Origin: Marvinbryantia formatexigens
Lineage (GTDB): Bacteria; Bacillota; Clostridia; Oscillospirales; Ruminococcaceae
Reading direction: 5' to 3'
Assembly (NCBI GenBank): GCA_021771035.1
Contig: JAETPU010000002.1
Coordinates: 124,001-188,000, forward strand
Length of the DNA: 64,000 nt
The stretch's first letter is position 1. Each line of letters opens with the position of its first letter. The position numbers and the translations under genes are program-made. This document shows positions 20,501 to 31,987 of this stretch, one piece after another. The notes under the pieces are model-generated. The model was not told the origin of the DNA and searched no databases. It worked only from the letters and a program-made list of their open reading frames with translations.

Positions 20501-20974
20501 GTGGCTAAGCAAGTTTTGGTAACTGATGAAGGATTAAAAAAATTGGAGGCTGAGCTCGAAGAGCTCAAATCCGTTAAGAGAAAAGAAATTGCTGATAAAA
20601 TTAAGGTGGCCCTGTCCTTTGGCGACCTGTCCGAGAACAGCGAATATGATGAGGCGAAAAATGAGCAGGCCATTGTGGAGGCGAGAATCGCCACCCTGGA
20701 GCAGATGCTCAAAAACGTCAAGGTTCTGGACGAGGCGGACCTGTCCTCGGATATGGTCCATGTGGGTTCCAGAGTAAAGGTCTATGATATGGAGTTTGAG
20801 GAGGAAGTCCTCTATCAGGTGGTTGGCTCTACAGAGTCCGACCCTGTGCAGGGAAAAATCTCCGATGAGTCCCCGGTGGGCAAGGCTCTGCTGGGCCATA
20901 AGGCCGGCGATATCGTCGAGGTGGAGACACCTTCCGGCAGCGCAAAATATGAAATTTTGGAACTGGTTCGCTGA
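20501..20974 (+). CDS. greA: Transcription elongation factor GreA
   Basis: A 157-residue factor that reactivates backtracked RNA polymerase by stimulating transcript cleavage. The N-terminal coiled coil (about 10-75) contains [14 protein letters not shown], whose acidic tip residues reach the polymerase active site; the C-terminal FKBP-like domain carries [19 protein letters not shown]. The start is GTG preceded by AGGAAGAGG. It has a perfect consensus promoter and its own strong terminator, consistent with constitutive high expression. Confidence 0.95.
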   Translation: MAKQVLVTDEGLKKLEAELEELKSVKRKEIADKIKVALSFGDLSENSEYDEAKNEQAIVEARIATLEQMLKNVKVLDEADLSSDMVHVGSRVKVYDMEFEEEVLYQVVGSTESDPVQGKISDESPVGKALLGHKAGDIVEVETPSGSAKYEILELVR

Positions 20975-20986
20975 GCAGCGGATCGT

Positions 20987-21028
20987 GAGCAGGGCTGTCC
21001 CCCAGGAGAGGGCAGCCCTGCTCTTTTT
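20987..21028 (+). terminator. Intrinsic terminator after greA
   Basis: GAGCAGGGCTG (20987-20997) pairs with CAGCCCTGCTC (21013-21023), followed by TTTTTG. Confidence 0.92.
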
Positions 21029-21031
21029 GTG

Positions 21032-21061
21032 TTGACAGCCCTGCGCTGTTTTTATTAGGAT
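21032..21061 (+). promoter_or_regulatory. Sigma-A promoter of the polyferredoxin gene
   Basis: TTGACA (21032-21037), 18-nt spacer, TAGGAT (21056-21061), directly after the greA terminator. Confidence 0.65.
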
Positions 21062-21112
21062 TAGAGGAGAAGCGGGATTGACTCCCGAACCTAAAAACTG
21101 GGAGGATTGAGT

Positions 21113-21961
21113 ATGAAAAAGCTGGCCGTTCCCCTCTTCCTGTGGCTAGTGTTTGAGGTCATTGCCGTCACCCTGTGGCTGGCGCTGGACAATTTGTTTT
21201 ATCTGATAAACTTTTCCTATATCGGCTCCTGTTTGGCGTTGGGAATTTTCCTGTATTCCAAAAAGGTGCGATTTGCGCGGAACCTGGTGCAGGCTGCAGT
21301 GGGCCTGTATATGCTGGTGTATCTCGGGATTTTTTCCAATGAAAATATGCAGATCGAGGGCTTTTGGTATTATCTGTTCCTGGGGGTCTTTGAGGCGGCC
21401 GTAATTCATTATCTGGTGGCCAAGCTGCTGGGGCCCTTTTTGTTCGGGCGGGGCTGGTGCGGCTATGCCTGCTGGACCGCGATGGTGTTGGATCTGCTTC
21501 CCTACAAGACGCTGCGGCAGGATGCCAGGGATGCCCAGGAGCTGCGAAAAAAACGGCTGGGGTACATTCGCTACCTGGTATTCTTGACGTCTCTTCTCTT
21601 TGTAGGAGTCCTGTTTGTCTTTCATGTGCCCAATTTGGAGCGGGCGATGCTCTACAGCTTTCTCATCGGGAACGCGCTGTACTATGGGACAGGGATTCTT
21701 CTGGCCTTTCTGCTCAAAGATAACCGTGCCTTTTGTAAATATATCTGCCCCATCACCGTGTTTTTAAAGCCCGCCAGCTATTTTTCCCTGCTGCGGGTGA
21801 AGCTTGATAAGGATAAGTGCGTCTCCTGCGGAAAATGCCTCAAGGCGTGCCCCATGCAGGTGGATATGCTGGACGCCTCGAGAAGCCGCCGCAATGGCAC
21901 AGAGTGTATTTTGTGCCTTGAATGTATCCGGGAATGCCCTAAACAGGCGCTGCATCTGTAA
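21113..21961 (+). CDS. Membrane-bound 4Fe-4S polyferredoxin (NapH/NosR/YccM-like)
   Basis: A 282-residue protein with about six transmembrane helices and a C-terminal double ferredoxin domain. The first cluster motif is CVSCGKCLKACP and the second is CILCLECIRECP. Two membrane-embedded CP-type motifs (GRGWCGYACW and CKYICP) are typical of NapH/FixG-like proteins that pass electrons between membrane and cytoplasm. The electron partner is unknown because no reductase lies nearby. The start ATG at 21113 follows GGAGG; the upstream TTG at 21107 is too close to it. Monocistronic between its promoter and a shared terminator. Confidence 0.85.
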   Translation: MKKLAVPLFLWLVFEVIAVTLWLALDNLFYLINFSYIGSCLALGIFLYSKKVRFARNLVQAAVGLYMLVYLGIFSNENMQIEGFWYYLFLGVFEAAVIHYLVAKLLGPFLFGRGWCGYACWTAMVLDLLPYKTLRQDARDAQELRKKRLGYIRYLVFLTSLLFVGVLFVFHVPNLERAMLYSFLIGNALYYGTGILLAFLLKDNRAFCKYICPITVFLKPASYFSLLRVKLDKDKCVSCGKCLKACPMQVDMLDASRSRRNGTECILCLECIRECPKQALHL

Positions 21962-21998
21962 AACCGAGCTCCCCAAGCGGTGCGGCCCGCGAATAGAG

Positions 21999-22038
21999 AA
22001 AACAGGCCGGGAACTTCAATAAGTTCCCGGCCTGTTTT
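21999..22038. terminator. Bidirectional intrinsic terminator
   Basis: An 18-nt arm beginning AAAACAGGCCGGG pairs with its complement ending CCCGGCCTGTTTT. It lies between converging genes and serves both. Confidence 0.92.
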
Positions 22039-22041
22039 GAA

Positions 22042-23100
22042 TTAGGAATTAGATGAGCTGCTGGTGGCAGGCTCATATTTTACCTTTTTGGGGGTAAAGG
22101 TCTTGAGCGCGCCGTCCGCATAGGTGACCTGTATGTCCTTTGCCCATTCCTGCAGCTTATTGTAGAAATCCTCGCTGCGTACGCTGGAGAGCAGAGTGCT
22201 GCGGTACTGGGTGTACTCGTCGCCCTCGGTGGGAAGCTCTCCGCGGTAGGCCACTACCATATAGCCCTCCACCTCAAAGACGCCGTATTCGCCGATGCCG
22301 ATGGCCTTCAGGCTGTTGTAGAAGTTCTCCGGCAGATAGTCGGCGTCGCTTTTGCTGAAGATACTGTCATGCTCGGTTCCGGTATGCTCGTGGACAGTTC
22401 CTTCACCGGCGGCCTCTTTTTCGTCCGCCAGAATGAGATCATAGAAATCTTCGCCCTGCTGGGCCTTGGTGAGGATGGTGTTGAGCCGCTCCTTGATGGC
22501 GGCCTTGTCCTCGTCGGAGACGGCGTTGCCGCTGGAATCGGTCAGGGCCAGGGGATAGAAGGTGGTTTTCAGATAATTATTCTTGAATTCCTCCTGCAAC
22601 TCGGACTCCGGAACTTCCTCAAGGCCGTCCGTGTCGTACAGCTTTTGGAAAATCATCTGCTGCTTATAGCTGTTGGTGAGCATGGATTTTAAGGATTCCT
22701 GGCTCATGCCGTTATCCTCATACAGGCTGGATTGGTACTCCCAGTAGGTGGAAGCCGTGCTTTCAATACTGGTCTGCTCATCAGAATTGAGGATGAGGCC
22801 CATCTCATCAAACTGATGCTCGATGGCGAAATATTCCCGCACCAACTCCTGAGCGTTTTCAGCGATCCAATCGGAGGCGTTTTTATCCTCGATGGTCTGC
22901 TTGAGAATGGGGGTGTCCTTGTCCTGGGTCTGGTCCAGGGCGGTCATATAGGAGTTCAGAAGAAGCCCCATATAAACCCCCGGCCCCATCTGGTACTCTT
23001 CGGTTTTGGCGACCCACTCATAATTTTTTGAGCAGGCGCTCATGGAAACAGCCATGCCCCCGGCTAACAGGGCGCAGGCAATCCGCGTTTTCAATTTCAT
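22042..23100 (-). CDS. PrsA/SurA-like extracytoplasmic foldase lipoprotein
   Basis: A 352-residue predicted lipoprotein: signal peptide with lipobox SMSAC (Cys about 23), then a SurA/PrsA-type helical N-terminal region and a C-terminal part resembling a parvulin peptidyl-prolyl isomerase fold (KAIGIGEYGVFEVEGYMVVAY). A Ser-rich tail ends the protein. In Firmicutes such genes often follow mfd, as here, and assist folding of secreted proteins. Canonical parvulin active-site residues are hard to see, so isomerase activity is uncertain. The start ATG follows GGAGGG. It ends two nt from the bidirectional terminator, closing the pth-mfd-prsA-like direction. Confidence 0.7.
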   Translation of the reverse strand: MKLKTRIACALLAGGMAVSMSACSKNYEWVAKTEEYQMGPGVYMGLLLNSYMTALDQTQDKDTPILKQTIEDKNASDWIAENAQELVREYFAIEHQFDEMGLILNSDEQTSIESTASTYWEYQSSLYEDNGMSQESLKSMLTNSYKQQMIFQKLYDTDGLEEVPESELQEEFKNNYLKTTFYPLALTDSSGNAVSDEDKAAIKERLNTILTKAQQGEDFYDLILADEKEAAGEGTVHEHTGTEHDSIFSKSDADYLPENFYNSLKAIGIGEYGVFEVEGYMVVAYRGELPTEGDEYTQYRSTLLSSVRSEDFYNKLQEWAKDIQVTYADGALKTFTPKKVKYEPATSSSSNS

Positions 23101-23324
23101 TCTGATTTATTCCCTCCAAAAGTCAAAGTGGGCCGCGCATGAAACGACAGGATGGCAGTTCTTGGGCAGCCTGGCTGAAAAGCCTGAAAGCGGGGTCTCC
23201 TTGTCAAAAGGCCTCTTTCGGGGCTCTCATGGTTTTTATGCGCTGGGTGGCCCGGCGATGTCTCATTATTATACCCCGTGCCCTGGAAAAAGTCCATGCC
23301 CATCACAAAACATTCACGGAGCCC

Positions 23325-26300
23325 TTAAAGTTTCTTCATGGTGAGCAAAGCCTCCCGCATGGTGTCGATAGGCTGGGTCTGGGGCGGAATACGTACAGTA
23401 ATATAGGGCTTTGCGCCCGCGCTCACCATCACCCGGCCCGGCAGGGCGCCGGAGAGCCTGCTGGCCCGGGGGAAGTCCAGGTTCTGGGGGAACAGCAGGA
23501 TATTGTCCTGCTTCTGGGAGATTTCATAAATCTCCATGGAGGCCGCCACATTGCGCAGCAGCGCCACGTCGATGAGCCCCTTCACGCTGGACGGAGGTTC
23601 TCCGAAGCGGTCGATGAGTTCATCCATCACGTCCAGGGAATCCTCCTCGCTGCGGATGGTGGCAATTTTTTTGTATACGTCGATGCGCTGTGAGAGGTTG
23701 TCGATATAGCTCTCCGGGATGTGGGCGCCGATGCGGATGTCGATTTGGCACTCCCGGTCCGCCTGGGCGGGCTTTTTCTCGCCCTTCTGCTCCTGGATGG
23801 CGTCGGAGAGCATCCGCAGGTACATCTCATAGCCCACGGCCTCCATATGCCCGTGCTGCTGGGCGCCCAGGATGTTCCCCGCGCCCCGGATTTCCAGATC
23901 CCGCATGGCGATTTTAAATCCGGAACCGAAGGAGGTGAACTCCCTGACGGCGGAAAGGCGCTTGGTAGCAATATCGGAGAGCGCCTTTCCCCTGGTAAAG
24001 GTGAGATAGGCAAAGGCGCGCCGGTTGGAGCGCCCCACCCGCCCCCGCAGCTGGTAAAGCTGGGCCAGACCCATTTTGTCCGCGTCCTCGATAATCAGCG
24101 TATTGCAGTTGGAGACATCCACCCCGGTTTCGATAATGGTGGTACACACCAGGACATCCACCTCGTGATCCACCAGCTTGCCCCAGATATCGGTGATTTT
24201 CTCCTCGGACATCTTGCCGTGGGCCGTGAGGATGCGGGCATCCGGCACCATGGCCTTGATTTTAGCGGCGCAGGAGTCGATGGTTTCCACCCGGTTGTGC
24301 AGGTAAAACACCTGCCCGGAGCGGCGCAGCTCCTTCTGGATGGCCTGGGCCACCACACCCCAGTCATGCTCCAGCACATAGGTCTGCACCGGGTGCCGGT
24401 CCATGGGGGCTTCCTCCAAAATGGACATATCACGGATGCCGGACATGGCCATATTTAAGGTACGGGGAATGGGGGTGGCGGACAGGGTGAGCACATCCAC
24501 CGAGGGATGCAGCTCCTTGAATTTTTCCTTGTGCCCCACGCCGAAGCGCTGCTCCTCATCGATGATGCACAGGCCCAAGTCCTTAAAGTGCACATCCTTT
24601 TGCACCAGCCGGTGGGTGCCGATGATGATGTCGATTTCCCCGCGTTTGAGACGCCGCAGGATTTCCTCCTGCTGCTTGGGGGTGCGAAAGCGCGAGAGCA
24701 GCTCCACGGTGATGGGGAACCCCTCCATGCGCTGGGTGAAGGTTTTGAAGTGCTGCCAGGCCAGGATAGTGGTGGGAACCAGCAGCGCGCACTGCTTACT
24801 ATCCATCACGCATTTGAAGGCGCCCCGGATAGCCACCTCGGTTTTGCCGAAGCCCACATCCCCGCACAGCAGCCGGTCCATGGGGCGGGGCTGTTCCATA
24901 TCGTGCTTGAGTTCATCGATGCACCGAAGCTGATCCTCTGTCTCGTCGAAGGGGAAGCGCTCCTCAAATTCCCTCTGCCAATCGGTGTCCTCCCCGAAGG
25001 CAAAGCCCTTGGCGTCCATACGCTGGGCATACAGCTTGATGAGCTCCTGGGCCATATCCGCCACGGCTTTTTTAACCCGCTGGCGAGTTTTCTGCCATTC
25101 GGCGGAGTTGAGCTTGTTGAGCTTGACGCTCCTGTCCTCCCTGGGGCCGATGTATTTGGACACCAGGTCCAGCTGAGTGACCGGTACGAACAGGGTATCG
25201 GTCCCCGCATAGCGGATTTTGATATAGTCCTTAACCACGCCGTGGATATCCCGCTTGACAATCCCTTCAAACACACCGATTCCATGGGAGGCGTGCACCA
25301 CGTAGTCCCCTGGGGTTAAATCCGACAGGGATTGGATTTCCTCCCCGGCCTTCTTTTTGCGTTTTTTGCGGGGAGCGGGGGCGGTGGTCCTGGCGTGGCT
25401 GATGACGGCGAATTTGAGGATGGGGTATTCGATGCCCGCGGTGATAGAGTCCCCCAGGACAAACACTTTTCCCGGGGACGGCGAAGCAATATCGGGCACC
25501 GCGTCCGCCGGATAGCCCAGCCGCTGCAAATCCGAGGCCAAAGCCGCGGCCGCCCGCTGGGTGCCGGCCATCACGCCCACGCAGAAGCCCCGTTCCAGGT
25601 AGGCGTCCAGGTCCTCCTGCAACAGCTTAATTTCCCCGCTCCAGGAGGCCAGCTGCACGGCGCTGATGTCCAGATAGGTTTTGATAGGGATATCGTTGAG
25701 GGTACGTACAAAGGTGTCGATAAACACGGTGTCCCGGCCCAGCAGTTCCCGCTGGTAATCGGTGAGATCCGCCGAAAAGGTGTCGCAGCCCTTGAAGAGA
25801 ACGCCTTCCTCAAACAGAATCTTGGTATCCTCGTTATCCTGCCAGGAGGCGTCCCGCAGAACCTCCTTCTGCCGCACATACTCCGAGGAGAACACAAGAG
25901 CGCCGGGAAGATAGGAGAACAGGGTGGCGGGCTCGGGGTAGATGAGCTGTAGGTATTTGTCCGCGTTGTCCAGGGAGAGCCCTTCCTCCAGGCGGGTGCA
26001 GTCCTGGGCAATCAGCTGTTTGGCCTTGACCCCTGCCTTGCCCCTGAGCTGCGCCTGGGCCTTCTGAAGCAGGGAGATGAGGGCCTGGGGAGAAGAATAT
26101 ACCACCTCCCGGGCGGGGGAGACGGTGACGCTTTCCAGGGAATCGGTGCGCCGCTGGCTCTGAGGATCAAAGTGGGAGATGGTGTCGATTTCATCGCCCC
26201 AGAACTCCATACGGATGGGAGCGGCATCGCCCGGGGAGAAAAAATCCAGAATACCGCCCCGCAGGGAGAACTGAGAGACGCCCTCCACCTGGGAACTGCG

Positions 26301-26780
26301 CTGGTAGCCGCAGAAGATGAGATGGGCAACCAGCTCCTCAAGGGAAACCTGCTGGCCCACCGTGAGCGTCCGGGTGAGTTCCCCGAGAGTGGATGGGGGA
26401 AGGGTATACTGAAGCGCCGCCCCAAGGGAGGCCACCACAATCCGGCATTCGCCGCCCAAAAGCCCGCTTAAAACCCGCAGGCGGGCGTGCTCATATTCCC
26501 TGGAGGCGCCCTCCACCTGGCGCAAGACAAAATCCCGGGTTGGATATAACCGGGCAATGCCCGGATGAAAGCAGTCGATGTCCTCAGTTAAACGGGTAGC
26601 GGTGGGTTCGTCCGGAACCAGCACCAGAATGGGACGATCCAGCGACTGCAGGACATTGAGAATCAGGTGGGCCTTATGGATATTGGAAAGCCCAGTGAGA
26701 TAAGCCGGCGAGTCGTGCCTTTGGAGCGCGTCGATGAGCTGGGTATATTCCCCATAGGACGACAGGATCTTTTCAAGCAT
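23325..26780 (-). CDS. mfd: Transcription-repair coupling factor Mfd
   Basis: A 1151-residue DNA translocase that removes RNA polymerase stalled at lesions and recruits UvrA. N-terminal UvrB-like domains (about 1-330), then the CarD-like polymerase-interacting domain (GDYVVHASHGIGVFEGIV, about 490-510), then RecG-like helicase motifs: Walker A GDVGFGKTEVAIRGAF, DEEQ box in CIIDEEQRFGV, and LSATPIPRTLNMAM. The C-terminal regulatory domain ends at KLQ-like basic residues. The start ATG is preceded by AGAAAGGA at 12 nt, and this ribosome site belongs to a 78-nt repeat duplicated upstream. The length is typical. Confidence 0.96.
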   Translation of the reverse strand: MLEKILSSYGEYTQLIDALQRHDSPAYLTGLSNIHKAHLILNVLQSLDRPILVLVPDEPTATRLTEDIDCFHPGIARLYPTRDFVLRQVEGASREYEHARLRVLSGLLGGECRIVVASLGAALQYTLPPSTLGELTRTLTVGQQVSLEELVAHLIFCGYQRSSQVEGVSQFSLRGGILDFFSPGDAAPIRMEFWGDEIDTISHFDPQSQRRTDSLESVTVSPAREVVYSSPQALISLLQKAQAQLRGKAGVKAKQLIAQDCTRLEEGLSLDNADKYLQLIYPEPATLFSYLPGALVFSSEYVRQKEVLRDASWQDNEDTKILFEEGVLFKGCDTFSADLTDYQRELLGRDTVFIDTFVRTLNDIPIKTYLDISAVQLASWSGEIKLLQEDLDAYLERGFCVGVMAGTQRAAAALASDLQRLGYPADAVPDIASPSPGKVFVLGDSITAGIEYPILKFAVISHARTTAPAPRKKRKKKAGEEIQSLSDLTPGDYVVHASHGIGVFEGIVKRDIHGVVKDYIKIRYAGTDTLFVPVTQLDLVSKYIGPREDRSVKLNKLNSAEWQKTRQRVKKAVADMAQELIKLYAQRMDAKGFAFGEDTDWQREFEERFPFDETEDQLRCIDELKHDMEQPRPMDRLLCGDVGFGKTEVAIRGAFKCVMDSKQCALLVPTTILAWQHFKTFTQRMEGFPITVELLSRFRTPKQQEEILRRLKRGEIDIIIGTHRLVQKDVHFKDLGLCIIDEEQRFGVGHKEKFKELHPSVDVLTLSATPIPRTLNMAMSGIRDMSILEEAPMDRHPVQTYVLEHDWGVVAQAIQKELRRSGQVFYLHNRVETIDSCAAKIKAMVPDARILTAHGKMSEEKITDIWGKLVDHEVDVLVCTTIIETGVDVSNCNTLIIEDADKMGLAQLYQLRGRVGRSNRRAFAYLTFTRGKALSDIATKRLSAVREFTSFGSGFKIAMRDLEIRGAGNILGAQQHGHMEAVGYEMYLRMLSDAIQEQKGEKKPAQADRECQIDIRIGAHIPESYIDNLSQRIDVYKKIATIRSEEDSLDVMDELIDRFGEPPSSVKGLIDVALLRNVAASMEIYEISQKQDNILLFPQNLDFPRASRLSGALPGRVMVSAGAKPYITVRIPPQTQPIDTMREALLTMKKL

Positions 26781-26791
26781 ATATCAAATTC

Positions 26792-26947
26792 TTCCTTTCT
26801 GGGTTTTGCACCGGTGCGGCGAAGCCGGGCCCACCCTGTGCCGGAACGTTGGGGAGGCGCAAAACGCACTTCCTTTCGAGGCGCCGCGCCGGTACGGCGA
26901 AGCCTGGCCCACATTATGCCAGGGCGTTTGAGAGGCGCAAAGCCATG
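26792..26947. repeat. Two tandem copies of a 78-nt imperfect repeat upstream of mfd
   Basis: Copy 1 (26792-26869) and copy 2 (26870-26947) both start TTCCTTTC and share CGGCGAAGCC, GGCCCAC and GAGGCGCAAA blocks; identity is roughly three quarters. On the minus strand each carries GAAAGGAA, and the copy next to mfd supplies its ribosome site. Confidence 0.8.
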
Positions 26948-27300
26948 GCTCAAAGCGTTTTTTTCACGGCAGGGGCCTGATGCAGACAATGCCGATACTG
27001 TCTCAGGACTTTCGGTTCCGATTCCGGCGATGCGCAGCGGGCGCGGCGGCGCAGAGCCAATCCAACAGGGAAAGCGTCTGGGTAGAGATGAAGCATCCGT
27101 CCGGGCGGGGTTCTGCCGGTATCAGTTCGGCGGGCGCCGGGCTCGGGGTTCATCACAGAGCGCGATGGCGCGTTGGGGAGAACTGCGGTACCGCGTGCCG
27201 ATCCGATAGAGGGGAACGCCGGCATAACAGCGCTGCGGATCTCCGAAATGTAGCGGCTACCGGCCGGATTCTAAAGCAGCAGCCCACCGGAACAAGGCTG
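26948..27300. other. Intergenic sequence between pth and the mfd-proximal repeat
   Basis: About 350 nt of GC-rich sequence. No gene, promoter or terminator could be supported. Confidence 0.4.
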
Positions 27301-27933
27301 TCAGGAGTTGAACCGGTTCATGGCCTCGTCTATATTTCCATTCAGGATGAGGGGGACGGCCTGGGCTGCGTTCTCGATGGCGGGGGCCAGGAGCTTCTGC
27401 TCCTCCTGGGAGAAATGCCCCAGCACCCATTTCACCAGGTCGTAGTCCGGATTGGGTTTTTTGCCCACGCCGATTTTGATCCGGGGAAAGTTCTCCCCAC
27501 CGGCTAAGGCGATGATGTTTTTGAGCCCGTTGTGGCCGCCGGCGCTGCCCTTGCGCCGGATGCGTGTCTGGCCTACATCCAGGGAGATGTCGTCGGAGAT
27601 GACGAGCACCCGCTCGATGGGGATTTTATAAAAGCGCATGGCCTCGCTGACAGCCTGTCCCGACAGGTTCATGAAAGTGTTGGGCTTCATGAGGAGGACC
27701 TGTTTTCCCTCGATGACGGCGGTGCCGCACAGGGATTTGAATTTGAGCCGGGTGAGCTGGCAGGAGTATTTGCCCGCCAGGCAGTCCACAGCGTCAAAGC
27801 CTACATTGTGGCGGGTGTTATCATAGTCCTTTCCCGGATTGCCCAGGCCCACCACCAGGTATTCCACCGGGGCGGCGGGGGATGGCTTTGAGCGGGAGAG
27901 CTTGGCGAAGAGTGCGTCCAGGGAATGCGGCAT
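27301..27933 (-). CDS. pth: Peptidyl-tRNA hydrolase
   Basis: A 210-residue enzyme releasing tRNA from prematurely dropped peptidyl-tRNA. Visible are LVVGLGNPGKDYDNTRHNVGF (starting near residue 26, with the catalytic His in TRHN), KPNTFMNLSG, and SDDISLDVGQTRIRRKGSAGGHNGLKN. The protein has about 22 extra N-terminal residues (Ser/Pro rich) compared with usual Pth. The start is supported by AAAGGAG 9 nt upstream, and no alternative start lies nearer the conserved part. Upstream of mfd and the PrsA-like gene, the common Firmicutes order, but 520 nt from mfd. Confidence 0.94.
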   Translation of the reverse strand: MPHSLDALFAKLSRSKPSPAAPVEYLVVGLGNPGKDYDNTRHNVGFDAVDCLAGKYSCQLTRLKFKSLCGTAVIEGKQVLLMKPNTFMNLSGQAVSEAMRFYKIPIERVLVISDDISLDVGQTRIRRKGSAGGHNGLKNIIALAGGENFPRIKIGVGKKPNPDYDLVKWVLGHFSQEEQKLLAPAIENAAQAVPLILNGNIDEAMNRFNS

Positions 27934-28085
27934 AGGGGAAGGCTCCTTTCCTTTTTAAAGGGTATCGGCCGGCATACCGTCAAAAAATGTGCCGGGGGAC
28001 AACCCAAAAGGGCGGGACAGAGGCCTGCCCCACCGGTTTTTTTCATTTTTGTGGAAAATATCCCAGGCGTTTTCACGGAAACTGC

Positions 28086-28114
28086 TTGCCATCGGATAAT
28101 TAGTATTATATAAT
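28086..28114 (+). promoter_or_regulatory. Sigma-A promoter of ppdK
   Basis: TTGCCA (28086-28091), 17-nt spacer, TATAAT (28109-28114), in a very AT-rich segment. The leader to the start codon is about 210 nt. Confidence 0.78.
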
Positions 28115-28150
28115 AATATCAACCCGAATACTACTGAAAAAATGCAGGGG

Positions 28151-28192
28151 CACAGCGAAAAATCAAAAATTTTTCTCTTGTGCTGTGTTTTT
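28151..28192 (+). terminator. Terminator-like hairpin in the ppdK leader
   Basis: CACAGC (28151-28156) pairs with GCTGTG (28182-28187) around an inner GAAAAAT/ATTTTTC stem, followed by TTTTT. It may be an attenuator, or end a short leader RNA. Confidence 0.5.
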
Positions 28193-28329
28193 CGCGTTTG
28201 CGGGTAAAAAGTTTGCATCTTTTTTCCAGTAGGGAATTTTGTGTCAAGGCGCTACCAATCTTTCCGTCTCAAAAACGGGGAGTGGTATATAGAAGTTAGG
28301 TTACTAAAACTTCAGGAGGTAGAAAGATA

Positions 28330-30963
<2,634 letters not shown>

Positions 30964-30989
30964 GCTTAAATTCCACACAGCTGCGATAG

Positions 30990-31028
30990 AGAGCCCTCCC
31001 TGCTCAAACGAGCAGGGAGGGCTCTTAC
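30990..31028 (+). terminator. Intrinsic terminator after ppdK
   Basis: A perfect 16-bp stem: AGAGCCCTCCCTGCTC, loop AAAC, then its complement at 31010-31025, followed by TACTTTG. It also overlaps the 3' end of the small minus-strand gene. Confidence 0.9.
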
Positions 31029-31228
31029 TTTGTTGGGAGGAATCGTTCCCGGTAGTCTTCGGGCTGCTCAGTCCATTTGCCGCAGGCCGCCATTCCCGGG
31101 AGGCAGTGCCTGTTTCTGGGCGGATGGACACAGTGGCCGCAATTCACCCATGTATAGTTTCCGAACCAAATGTAATGCTGCCGGAAATATCCGCAGGTCT
31201 GGTAGGTCTGTTTCTCGTCCGTTTTCAT
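31025..31228 (-). CDS. Small Cys-rich protein, possible zinc-binding
   Basis: A 67-residue protein with five Cys arranged as CGYFRQHY, CGHC, HC and ACGKW, plus several aromatic residues. The CGHC pair and the outer Cys suggest a small zinc-binding knuckle. The ribosome site AGAGGTGA just upstream of the ATG is unusually strong, which argues that this short gene is real. It is divergent from a fragment of an XRE-type regulator; I recall small Cys proteins of this kind beside such regulators in Clostridia, but the role is unknown. Its stop lies in the ppdK terminator. Function unassigned. Confidence 0.65.
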   Translation of the reverse strand: MKTDEKQTYQTCGYFRQHYIWFGNYTWVNCGHCVHPPRNRHCLPGMAACGKWTEQPEDYRERFLPTK

Positions 31229-31327
31229 CTAATCACCTCTTGTATATCAGGATGACGAAGCCAATCAAGTTCGATTTTCTTCGCTACACGTCAAGTATAC
31301 ACAAATTCATATGCTAAGTGGGATTTT

Positions 31328-31342
31328 GACACAATTTGTGTC
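31328..31342. promoter_or_regulatory. Operator-like palindrome GACACAA-T-TTGTGTC
   Basis: A perfect 7-bp inverted repeat with a single central base. Together with a related TATACACAAATT at 31295-31306 it looks like a repressor site between the Cys-rich gene and the XRE remnant. Confidence 0.5.
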
Positions 31343-31501
31343 GCAGCCAGGCATACAACCGGCAATTATGAAAACGGCATCCGGGAAGTTCCCGTGGAGG
31401 TGCTCCGCGGGCTTGCCGATTTTTACAATATCAGTGTGGATTATCTGATAGGCCGCACCGATGAGGTGCCCCCTTATCCGGCAAGCGGAGACGGAGAATA
31501 G
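31340..31501 (+). pseudogene. C-terminal remnant of an XRE-family (HTH_3) regulator
   Basis: The frame ending at 31501 reads TGNYENGIREVPVEVLRG and LADFYNISVDYLIGRTDE, the unmistakable second half of a Cro/cI-type helix-turn-helix domain and its usual continuation. The recognition helix and everything before it are missing: upstream the frame runs into noncoding, operator-like sequence without a start codon. An internal deletion appears to have joined the control region to the 3' end of the gene. It is not expected to make a functional repressor. Confidence 0.75.
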
Positions 31502-31566
31502 ATTCACGTCCTCGGATTTGCGGAGAGCGGCGGGCCTGCTGCTCCTGTAACAGAATACCGCCAGAA

Positions 31567-31597
31567 AAACCCCCTGCCCGGACGGGCAGGGGGTTTT
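31567..31597. terminator. Bidirectional terminator-like hairpin
   Basis: AAACCCCCTGCCC pairs with GGGCAGGGGGTTT around a GACG-type loop, flanked by A and T runs. Confidence 0.8.
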
Positions 31598-31987
31598 GGC
31601 TGGCTATGAAAACCATCGGCTCTGCCGGCGCAGGTGCCCCACAACAGCGTCAGCTTGAGGCACCCAGTGAGACGGGCTGCTGACAGCCGGCATAACAAGG
31701 AAGCCCCCCTTTTTGTAAGGACGGGGATTTGCCCGTTTACAGGCGGATGGAACAAGGGACGCGAAGTGTAAGAAATTTAAGCGCCGTAAGACGTTGGCCG
31801 GGAAAAAGCCCTGTCAGGGCTCAACCGGGCCACCGGCTTAACCGGTAATAGTGACTGGTATGGATACTGAAAGTGCCGCTTTTTATGGCAGCGCAAAACA
31901 CCGCCCGCCGCCGGATGGTACGTCAGAGGCAAAGGACATCCAAAAAAGGCGCTGTCTGCGGATGAGCGAGACACAGAATGCTGTCTG
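31598..31987. other. Intergenic region downstream of the APH-like gene
   Basis: About 390 nt. On the minus strand AGCCCTG/CAGGGCT followed by TTTTT (plus-strand 31803-31821) is a probable terminator of the APH-like gene. Nothing else was recognised. Confidence 0.5.

Noticed and set aside
26667-27209. 180-residue frame across the 78-nt repeats
   Set aside because: The repeat keeps both strands open because its length is a multiple of three; there is no ribosome site and it runs into the mfd 5' end.
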